Shown here one piece after another: positions 1-5,217 of a stretch of 5,217 bases of DNA. Each line of letters opens with the position of its first letter. Position 1 is the first letter of the stretch. Location: contig DAOUXE010000124.1 in NCBI GenBank assembly GCA_030666765.1, forward strand, positions 1-5,217, given 5' to 3'. This DNA is from Methanosarcinales archaeon. GTDB taxonomy: Archaea; Halobacteriota; Methanosarcinia; Methanosarcinales; Methanogasteraceae. The notes beneath the pieces are model-generated. The model searched no databases. It was not told the DNA's origin and was given only the letters and a program-made list of their open reading frames with translations. The translations under genes were made by a program, and so were the position numbers.

Positions 1-37
1 CTTTCACTTCGGGGATACGCGGTTTGCGAGGTGAAAG
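1..37. other. Hairpin-forming inverted repeat at the window edge
   Basis: The first 11 bases (CTTTCACTTCG) pair with 27-37 (CGAGGTGAAAG), giving an 11-bp stem with one G-T wobble and a 15-base loop. No T-run follows, so it is not a standard terminator. It could lie in the 3' end of an upstream gene: the frame starting at base 1 is open to a TGA at 76-78 and would encode 25 residues ending in VQSCHT, which I do not recognise. The frame from base 3 is also open, to a TGA at 141-143, but its product looks non-coding. I do not see the end of carA here, although carA often precedes carB. Confidence 0.3.
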
Positions 38-138
38 AGTATCTGCGGGATGGCGGGGTGCAGAGCTGCCACACCTGATCCATACATCACCCCCTCAAAT
101 AGACAATCTTTTGCACTCACGCACCCAAACCAAACCCA

Positions 139-356
139 AGTGACCACCCATGCCCATAGACCCCCACATCAAGAAAATCCTCCTCATAGGATCAGGTCCG
201 ATCCTGATCGGACAGGCAACGGAATTCGATTTCTCAGGCAGTCAGGAGTGCCAATCCCTTGCTGAGGATGGGCATATCCGTAGTTCTCGTGAACTCAAAC
301 CCGGCAACGATCATGACTGATCCCGATACCGCTGATGCCGTCTACATCGAGCCACT
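139..356 (+). repeat. Direct repeat, left copy (carB start region)
   Basis: This is the left member of a long imperfect direct repeat whose right member is 2343-2559. The repeat starts 11 bases before the ATG (AGTGAC, one C/T difference, then ACCC) and runs through about codon 69 of carB. By hand alignment from the ATG I count about 23 substitutions and one single-base insertion over about 207 bases, roughly 88-89% identity. The longest identical runs are 192-218 (27 bases) and 222-244 (23 bases). Similarity fades after 356; a short ITPE-coding stretch near 370-381 may be a further remnant of the LTPE found in intact CarB. The two copies bracket about 2 kb of accessory DNA. Confidence 0.92.
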
Positions 357-357
357 C
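150..357 (+). pseudogene. carB: Truncated, frameshifted 5' fragment of carB
   Basis: The ATG at 150 opens a reading frame matching the N-terminus of the carbamoyl-phosphate synthase large subunit encoded at 2354, including the nucleotide-binding loop GSGPILIGQ and the EFDFSGSQ segment. Relative to the intact copy there is one extra base at about 273, in the codons for SLAEEGIS. This throws translation out of frame and ends it at TGA 318-320 after 56 codons. With the shift corrected, the frame again matches CarB ([14 protein letters not shown]) up to about 357, then loses similarity and stops at TAG 400-402. The fragment covers about 69 of more than 1,000 codons, so it cannot make an active enzyme. 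Its start context (GTGA, then C, C/T, ACCC and ATG) is the same as that of intact carB, so this was probably the original or an orthologous carB start. Whether the short 56-residue peptide is made is unknown. Confidence 0.92.
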
Positions 358-379
358 CCGATAGAGAATGGGATTACGC

Positions 380-392
380 CGGAAACATATAT
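380..392 (+). promoter_or_regulatory. Possible archaeal BRE/TATA promoter for the cassette
   Basis: A purine-rich CGGAAA (380-385, BRE-like) runs directly into the AT-rich ACATATAT (385-392), the arrangement expected of an archaeal promoter. Transcription would start about 25 bases downstream, near 410-416. That falls at the junction of the two 15-bp tandem repeats and leaves a leader of about 50 bases before the ATG at 466. It lies just past the recognisable carB remnant and before the first cassette gene, where a cassette promoter is needed. The match is short and the organism is only inferred, so this is tentative. Confidence 0.4.
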
Positions 393-398
393 GAATAG

Positions 399-428
399 AT
401 AGAACCGACAGGTATAGAACCGACAGGT
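399..428 (+). repeat. Perfect tandem repeat, 2 x 15 bp
   Basis: The unit ATAGAACCGACAGGT occurs twice without a gap, at 399-413 and 414-428. It lies between the putative TATA element and the first cassette gene, overlapping the expected transcription start. That position fits an operator bound by a repressor in tandem, possibly a cassette protein acting on its own promoter. It could equally be a slippage duplication or a trace of the insertion event. The repeat itself is certain; its role is not. Confidence 0.85.
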
Positions 429-453
429 CTGATGATCCGAACCACTGACATGC

Positions 454-458
454 GGTGA
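454..458 (+). promoter_or_regulatory. Shine-Dalgarno site for the 466 start
   Basis: GGTGA lies seven bases before the ATG at 466 and matches the anti-Shine-Dalgarno end of archaeal 16S rRNA. It supports ATG 466 as the start. The other nearby ATG, at 450, is out of frame and upstream of this site. Confidence 0.65.
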
Positions 459-465
459 AAGTGAT

Positions 466-1503
466 ATGCGCGAAATAACGACCATTGGCGATTTGAAGGG
501 AAGACTACAAGCAGGATTTGAGAATAACGAAGAGTCGTTAGAGGCGTTTGGGACGACCTACTCAACCCAGCTAAAAGCATACCTGATAGAGAGTAATCAG
601 AGTATAGTTGGTGCAGGTTGCCCTATCGGGAAATGGCGAGGACTTGATTCGACTGGTTGGTATGGGAACCGGGATGAAAATCATCCAAACACGTTGTTTC
701 TGGATGGTACTAGAGAACGAGTGTGGGTAATCTACAGTATACTGGATGCATCCGAATCGGATCTGGCCATCAATAACTGGGTTGAAAGCAGAAAGGGACT
801 TGATAGATGCTGGCTATCCAGAAAACAACTGTTGCACTGGGATGGTATGGAACACTGGAGTCAAAGTGGTCTGGGACTCAGGTTCTCTGATGGTCTTTAT
901 CCTGAAGAAGAGGCAGGCAAGTTCAGTCTCAAAGCATGGTACGGAGCAAACCGATATATCGTTGGTCTGGATGAAGTTATTGAGAAAGCAAAGGAGAGAT
1001 TTGCTATTTATAGCGCAAGGTGGCAGAAAAGAAGAAACGGTTCTGTTGCGATCTCTGCAGAATGGTACAGCAACGGGAAAGCCACCATCAACAGAGCAAT
1101 AGATGTTGATGAGGTTCTGTTGTCCATCTCCGAGATGGCGAATCGGTATGATGATGCCATCTCCGATGCAACCGAACTTCGTGACACGACCTTATGTGCT
1201 TTTGAGATCGATTTCAGTCAGGGGGTCGATCTGGATGCTTTTTCAAATACTGTTGCGAAAGGCACTGGTGAAATGAAACTGTGGCTGGTGGAGACCGAAG
1301 CCGAATCCGATTTTAGAAGGTTCAGGGGCGTGGATCTGCATACGTGGGACCGTGTTTTGCTGGATGTTGGTCCGGACTTTGCATATCTCACAATCCCGGG
1401 CAAAGGCTGTGTCAATGCAGCACCTCGAATCGCAACCATCCAGGGAGAGGATAACGCTGGAAGAACGTCCATATTTCATGACGGAGTGGAAATCTTTGCC
1501 TGA
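466..1503 (+). CDS. Unrecognised tryptophan-rich protein, first gene of the cassette
   Basis: This is a 345-residue protein I cannot assign to a family. It has 12 tryptophans (residues 57, 65, 87, 105, 116, 125, 131, 158, 186, 200, 273, 294), many in aromatic pairs such as GWYG, AWYG and EWY, which suggests a folded soluble domain. I see no signal peptide or membrane segment. Three regions stand out: residues 49-131, with GLDSTGWYG, RVWVIYS and LDRCWLSRKQLLHW; a helical part at about 168-245 containing SEMANRYDDAI; and a C-terminal alternating part at 267-311 with MKLWLVETE, FRRFRGVDLHTWDRVLLD and FAYLTIPG. No Walker, helicase, methyltransferase, HNH or recombinase motif is visible. A GGTGA site seven bases upstream supports the start. 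The end overlaps the nuclease-like gene by 26 bases, implying one transcript and coupled translation, so the two proteins probably act together, for example as sensor or specificity partner. That role is inference from context only. Confidence 0.85.
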   Translation: MREITTIGDLKGRLQAGFENNEESLEAFGTTYSTQLKAYLIESNQSIVGAGCPIGKWRGLDSTGWYGNRDENHPNTLFLDGTRERVWVIYSILDASESDLAINNWVESRKGLDRCWLSRKQLLHWDGMEHWSQSGLGLRFSDGLYPEEEAGKFSLKAWYGANRYIVGLDEVIEKAKERFAIYSARWQKRRNGSVAISAEWYSNGKATINRAIDVDEVLLSISEMANRYDDAISDATELRDTTLCAFEIDFSQGVDLDAFSNTVAKGTGEMKLWLVETEAESDFRRFRGVDLHTWDRVLLDVGPDFAYLTIPGKGCVNAAPRIATIQGEDNAGRTSIFHDGVEIFA

Positions 1504-2347
1504 ACCGGATGCTCGGATAGTCTTGTGGCGTAACACGATCCAATTGTTCTACGAGTACAACCGACCCGGTTTTGTGGGACCTTTCAAAGCTGCCGGATTC
1601 AGATATAATGTAGAACCGCTCTTTCTATCTTCTGAGCAGGGCGAAAGTTTGGAACCTGATATAGTGGCAAGTTGTGAAACCGGATGGCTGATATTGGAGT
1701 TGACAACTCAACCAAAGTCCAAGGAACCGAAACTTGATCGATACAGATCGGTAGACCCTCGCGACCTTAGCCAGTATGGACTTTCTGTCCATGACGGTGA
1801 ACCCGACGTTATGACAAGCCGATTATCAGATACTGTTGATGATGGCCCGTATTGCCAGATTACCGTAGATAATATTCTCAAAATAGAAAAAGAAGAGGAT
1901 CTCCACAATCAACGTCTGAAAGATGAATTAATCAAGGCAGAAGGTATGGATTTAAGAAGACTTCCTGAGATACCCATCGCCATAATCCCAGAAATGGCAG
2001 GAAAATGGAAAGAGATTCGCAGAGGGTTGATTGAAATGGTCATGCAGATATTTGATCCGGATAGCGATGGAAAGACGCCGGTGCAATTGGTGGACGACGG
2101 ATTGGAAAGACTATCTAACAAGATACGACCTGCTGTGAGAAGTCAGCTAATATCCAAAGTAAATAATGCAATGGAAGACCTGATCCAGAATCATCTTTCT
2201 CTGTATCTCGAGTTTAAAGATGGTAGGTATATAGCCACTGAGAAATTCAAAACACATCATAAGACGATGGAATTAATTGCTTTGAGATTAAAGGAGTGGT
2301 CTGGCATCCCACAAACTATACAAACCCCCCTCTTCGAAAGTGAGTGA
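1478..2347 (+). CDS. Putative PD-(D/E)XK-like nuclease, second gene of the cassette
   Basis: This 289-residue soluble protein has an N-terminal half resembling the PD-(D/E)XK nuclease fold. A helix at about 12-29 (IVLWRNTIQLFYEY) is followed by a strand (RYNVEPLFL, 42-50), then Pro60-Asp61 in EPDIVA, twelve residues, and Glu74 in the strand WLILELT; lysines at 80, 82 and 85 and a helix with LDRY follow. The spacing fits PD-X12-EXK, but the usual lysine is Thr76, so it is either a divergent active site with a relocated lysine or an inactive relative. Residues about 150-280 are charged and mostly helical (KWKEIRRGLIEMVMQIF, RPAVRSQLISKVNNAMEDLI), a candidate DNA- or partner-binding part. I chose ATG 1478 because upstream in-frame ATGs (1352, 1415) would lie deep inside the preceding gene. 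No strong ribosome site precedes 1478, which fits coupling to that gene's stop at 1501-1503. The stop lies inside the carB direct repeat, six bases before carB. No methyltransferase is present in the window. Confidence 0.82.
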   Translation: MTEWKSLPEPDARIVLWRNTIQLFYEYNRPGFVGPFKAAGFRYNVEPLFLSSEQGESLEPDIVASCETGWLILELTTQPKSKEPKLDRYRSVDPRDLSQYGLSVHDGEPDVMTSRLSDTVDDGPYCQITVDNILKIEKEEDLHNQRLKDELIKAEGMDLRRLPEIPIAIIPEMAGKWKEIRRGLIEMVMQIFDPDSDGKTPVQLVDDGLERLSNKIRPAVRSQLISKVNNAMEDLIQNHLSLYLEFKDGRYIATEKFKTHHKTMELIALRLKEWSGIPQTIQTPLFESE

Positions 2348-2559
2348 CTACCCATGCCAAGAAACCCACACATCAAGAAAATCCTTCTCATAGGCTCAGG
2401 TCCGATCCTGATCGGACAGGCAGCAGAATTCGATTTCTCAGGCAGTCAAGCGTGCCAGTCCCTTGCTGAGGAAGGAATATCCGTAGTTCTCGTAAACTCA
2501 AACCCAGCAACGATCATGACCGACCCAGAGACTGCTGATGCAGTCTACATCGAGCCGCT
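2343..2559 (+). repeat. Direct repeat, right copy (carB start region)
   Basis: This is the right member of the long imperfect direct repeat paired with 139-356. It includes the last codons and stop of the nuclease-like gene, the six-base gap, and about 69 codons of intact carB. Relative to the left copy it lacks one base near 273. Nineteen of the 23 substitutions counted fall at third codon positions, the pattern of two coding sequences diverging under protein-level constraint. Confidence 0.92.
2344..2347 (+). promoter_or_regulatory. Weak Shine-Dalgarno site for carB
   Basis: GTGA lies six bases before the carB ATG at 2354 and is a partial match to the archaeal GGTGA. The same GTGA with the same spacing precedes the broken carB copy (140-143 before ATG 150), so it appears to be a conserved part of the original carB leader. 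It overlaps the stop of the preceding gene, so translation of carB may now be coupled to it. Confidence 0.4.
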
Positions 2560-5217
2560 AACACCCGAGGTAATCGAGAAGATCATAGAGATTGAGCGAC
2601 CTGACGGATTAATCGCCGGATTTGGCGGACAGACTGGGCTTAATCTCACAACCGAACTTGCAGAGAGTGGCGCACTCGATAAATACAACGTAAAACTTCT
2701 TGGAACTCCCTTGAAGGCGATCTATGACACCGAAGACCGGGAACTCTTCAAGCAGGCGATGGAAGAGATTGGCGAGCCGGTCCCGAGGAGCCAGGCGGTC
2801 TCGACAATTAAGGACGCTCTTGCACTGATCCCAACGCTTGGACTCCCCTTAATCGTCCGCCCCGCATACACGCTTGGCGGTGCCGGCGGCGGGATCGCGT
2901 ACACCCGCGATGATCTCTGCAGAATCTGCGAACTTGGACTCAAGCGGTCGCGGATCAATCAGGTTCTTGTGGAGGAGAGCGTGCTTGGCTGGAAGGAGTT
3001 TGAGTACGAGGTGATGCGGGATTCGGGCGACACCTGCATCACGATCTGCAACATGGAGAACTTCGATCCGATGGGCATCCACACCGGCGAGTCGATCGTG
3101 GTAACCCCATCTCAGACACTTTCTGATAACGATCACCAGATGCTTCGGAGCGCTGCGATAAACATCATACGTTTCTTAGGTATTGAGGGCGGCTGCAACA
3201 TCCAGTTTGCGGTGAAAGACGGAAAGTACATAGTTGTCGAAGTGAACCCCCGGGTCTCAAGGTCGTCAGCGCTCGCATCGAAGGCGACCGGCTATCCGAC
3301 CGCACGGGTCGCTGCGAAGATTGCGATCGGGCTTAATCTTGATGAGATCAGGAATGATGTCACAGGCGAGACTCCCGCGTCGTTTGAGCCGGCTATTGAT
3401 TATGTGGTCGCAAAGATTCCGAGATGGCCATTTGACAAGTTCGTAACAGCGGATAACACGCTCACAACCGCGATGAAGAGCACAGGCGAGGTGATGGCGA
3501 TCGGGCGCACCATCGAGGAGGCTCTCCTCAAAGCTGTGCGTTCGCTTGACATCGATATGAGTTTCGGAGACACTGGAACCGGAACCGGAACAATTATGGA
3601 TGAGTGGACACCTGATCGGATCAGAGAACTTCTCAAAACCCCGACAGACCAGCGTCTCTTCGTGGTATATCATGCGCTACGCACCGGGTTTTCCAGCGAG
3701 GAGATATCCGATCTGACATCGATCGACCCGTTCTTCCTGCAGAAACTGAAGAACATAATCGAAATCGAGGACCGCATCAAACCGGGCTTGAGTTTGGATA
3801 AGGTTCTTCTCCGCGACGCAAAGAGGATCGGGCTAACAGATGAACGGATCGCGGAACTCGCAGGCGTTACGCGGGAGGCGGTAACAGACCAGAGGCATGA
3901 TCAGGGAATTATGCCAGCCTACAAGATGGTGGACACATGTGCGGCAGAGTTTGTGGCAAAGACGCCATATTACTACTCCTGCTACGAGGACGAGTGTGAA
4001 ATAAATCCCACATCAAGAAAGAAGGTGCTAATTTTAGGAGCTGGTCCGATCAGGATTGGGCAAGGGATCGAGTTCGATTACTGCACGGTCCATGCGGTTA
4101 TGTCGCTTCGGGAGGAAGGAATCGAGACACATATCGTTAACAACAATCCTGAAACCGTTTCCACTGATTTTGACACATCTGACAAGTTATTCTTTGAGCC
4201 ATTAACCCTCGAAGACGTGATGAACATCATCGAACGCGAGCGCCCTTATGGCGTCTGCGTCCAGTTCGGCGGACAGACCTCTGTCAACCTCGCAATCCCG
4301 CTTGCAAAGGAGCTTGCACGCCGCCCTGACCTCGATACCGTAATTCTCGGAACCTCACCCGGTGACATGGACCTTGCAGAGGACCGAAAACGGTTCAACC
4401 AGCTCCTCACAGGTCTTGGGATCCCGCAGCCGGAAGCGGGCTATGCGACCTCAAAAGAAGAAGCACGCGCCGCATCCGATGGGATTGGCTATCCTGTGCT
4501 CGTGCGCCCCTCGTATGTTCTTGGCGGGAGAGCAATGGAGATTGTGTACGACTCCGGTGATCTTGACAGGTACATGCGGGAGGCTGTTAAGGTATCGCCG
4601 GATCATCCGGTCTTGATCGATGACTTTCTCGAAGGTGCTGTTGAGATTGACTGTGATGCGGTCTGCGACGGTGAGGATGTTCTGATCGGCGCGGTCATGG
4701 AGCACATCGAGGAGGCAGGAATCCATTCAGGCGACTCAGCGTGTGTGATCCCACCGCAGTCTCTCTCTCCTGATGTAATGGATCTGGTTCGCGACTATGT
4801 GAAGCGTATTGCGCTTGCCCTGAATGTGCGTGGGCTGATAAACCTCCAGCTCGCAGAGAAAGGAGGCGTTGTGTACATGCTCGAAGCAAACCCGAGATCG
4901 TCCCGCACGATTCCATTCGTCTCAAAGGCAGTAGGGATCCCGCTTGCGAAGATCGCTGCAAAGGTGATCAGCGGAAGGACACTTCAGGAACTCGGATACG
5001 TGGACGAACCTGCGCCTTCATGCGTCTCTGTAAAAGAAGTCCTGCTGCCGTTTGATAAGCTGCCGGGAGCCGATCCGATACTCGGTCCTGAGATGAGATC
5101 CACTGGCGAGGTGATGGGAATGGATCACGACTTCGGGACCGCGTACTATAAGGCGCAGCTTGCCGCCGATAACAGGCTTCCTATGAAGGGCACGGTCTTT
5201 CTCTCGATCCGGGATGA
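2354..5217 (+). CDS. carB: Carbamoyl-phosphate synthase large subunit, 3' end beyond window
   Basis: CarB makes carbamoyl phosphate from bicarbonate, two ATP and ammonia delivered by the CarA glutaminase, for arginine and pyrimidine synthesis in the cytoplasm. The frame is open for 954 complete codons; family members are about 1,060-1,080 residues. The carboxyphosphate half (about 1-400) shows GSGPILIGQ (14-22), [32 protein letters not shown], His243 in MGIHTGES (same number as in E. coli) and [18 protein letters not shown] (from 296). The linker/oligomerisation part (about 400-550) is archaeal in style. The carbamoyl half repeats the fold: [15 protein letters not shown] (from 562), [34 protein letters not shown] and [12 protein letters not shown] (from 844). 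The window ends at FLSIRD, where the C-terminal MGS-like allosteric domain begins. All motifs look intact, so the enzyme is probably active. carA is not visible. The 5' end is one copy of the long direct repeat, and the cassette now lies where upstream carB DNA would normally be. Confidence 0.98.
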   Translation, partial: MPRNPHIKKILLIGSGPILIGQAAEFDFSGSQACQSLAEEGISVVLVNSNPATIMTDPETADAVYIEPLTPEVIEKIIEIERPDGLIAGFGGQTGLNLTTELAESGALDKYNVKLLGTPLKAIYDTEDRELFKQAMEEIGEPVPRSQAVSTIKDALALIPTLGLPLIVRPAYTLGGAGGGIAYTRDDLCRICELGLKRSRINQVLVEESVLGWKEFEYEVMRDSGDTCITICNMENFDPMGIHTGESIVVTPSQTLSDNDHQMLRSAAINIIRFLGIEGGCNIQFAVKDGKYIVVEVNPRVSRSSALASKATGYPTARVAAKIAIGLNLDEIRNDVTGETPASFEPAIDYVVAKIPRWPFDKFVTADNTLTTAMKSTGEVMAIGRTIEEALLKAVRSLDIDMSFGDTGTGTGTIMDEWTPDRIRELLKTPTDQRLFVVYHALRTGFSSEEISDLTSIDPFFLQKLKNIIEIEDRIKPGLSLDKVLLRDAKRIGLTDERIAELAGVTREAVTDQRHDQGIMPAYKMVDTCAAEFVAKTPYYYSCYEDECEINPTSRKKVLILGAGPIRIGQGIEFDYCTVHAVMSLREEGIETHIVNNNPETVSTDFDTSDKLFFEPLTLEDVMNIIERERPYGVCVQFGGQTSVNLAIPLAKELARRPDLDTVILGTSPGDMDLAEDRKRFNQLLTGLGIPQPEAGYATSKEEARAASDGIGYPVLVRPSYVLGGRAMEIVYDSGDLDRYMREAVKVSPDHPVLIDDFLEGAVEIDCDAVCDGEDVLIGAVMEHIEEAGIHSGDSACVIPPQSLSPDVMDLVRDYVKRIALALNVRGLINLQLAEKGGVVYMLEANPRSSRTIPFVSKAVGIPLAKIAAKVISGRTLQELGYVDEPAPSCVSVKEVLLPFDKLPGADPILGPEMRSTGEVMGMDHDFGTAYYKAQLAADNRLPMKGTVFLSIRD
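3575..3591 (+). repeat. In-frame GGAACC hexamer repeat within carB
   Basis: GGAACC occurs twice in tandem, followed by GGAAC, encoding a run of Gly-Thr pairs (DTGTGTGTI) after the SLDID segment, at the junction of the first synthetase half and the linker domain. The run keeps the frame and probably lies in a flexible surface loop. Such repeats can change length by slippage in steps of two residues. Confidence 0.75.

Noticed and set aside
50..265. Open frame of 71 codons crossing the start of the broken carB copy
   Set aside because: It is out of frame with the carB remnant, has a Pro/His/Arg-rich product without recognisable features, and is best explained as a shadow frame.
746..1102. Alternative plus-strand frame of 118 codons inside the first cassette gene
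   Set aside because: It lies wholly within the 345-residue gene, has no ribosome site and its product has no domain-like pattern.
1352..1477. Upstream extension of the nuclease-like gene to ATG 1352 (331 residues)
   Set aside because: It would overlap the first cassette gene by about 150 bases, and the extra N-terminal 42 residues look like an out-of-frame reading of that gene. ATG 1478 leaves the nuclease-like fold complete.
2228..2233. TATATA inside the nuclease-like gene as a private carB promoter
   Set aside because: It lies about 120 bases before the carB start, has no clear BRE beside it, and such hexamers are frequent in AT-rich coding DNA.
358..2342. Insertion sequence or integrase-bearing element
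   Set aside because: No transposase or recombinase gene and no terminal inverted repeats were found at the cassette edges; only the carB-derived direct repeats flank it.
3266..3673. Minus-strand open frame of 135 codons within carB
   Set aside because: It is antisense to strongly conserved carB coding sequence; long antisense frames are expected there from codon bias.
1..5217. CRISPR array or tRNA gene
   Set aside because: No regularly spaced repeats with spacers and no tRNA cloverleaf pattern were seen on either strand by eye; the only short tandem repeats are the 15-bp pair and the GGAACC run.

Overview
The window looks archaeal, most likely from a methanogen or relative in Methanomicrobia/Methanosarcinales (ANME-like lineages included). 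This rests on the archaeal-type CarB at 2354-5217 (for example the RWPFDKF and [14 protein letters not shown] segments), a GGTGA Shine-Dalgarno site before the first accessory gene, and a BRE/TATA-like promoter. The lineage is an inference from motifs recalled from memory, not from a search.

Layout: positions 1-149 hold no gene I can name, only a hairpin at 1-37. Positions 150-357 are a broken 5' copy of carB, frameshifted near 273 and cut off after about 69 codons. Positions 358-465 are a compact regulatory region: a TATA-like element, a perfect tandem 15-bp repeat, and a GGTGA ribosome binding site. Two overlapping genes follow: a tryptophan-rich protein of unknown function (466-1503, 345 aa) and a protein whose N-terminal half resembles the PD-(D/E)XK nuclease fold (1478-2347, 289 aa). 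Six bases after the second gene comes carB, open from its ATG through the window end with 954 complete codons, so the C-terminal allosteric domain is missing only because the window stops.

The main observation is that the two-gene cassette of about 2 kb sits between two imperfect direct copies of the first ~218 bp of the carB start region (139-356 and 2343-2559). This looks like an accessory module that inserted at the start of an essential biosynthetic gene and restored it by supplying, or duplicating, its 5' end. The copies differ mostly at third codon positions. They therefore diverged as working genes, and one 5' end probably came from another lineage. The nuclease-like gene, its unknown overlapping partner, the lower GC of the cassette and the insertion-like flanks make a small defence or selfish module a reasonable hypothesis; nothing in the sequence proves that function. 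With the nuclease stop 6 bp before carB, carB is now probably transcribed together with the cassette.
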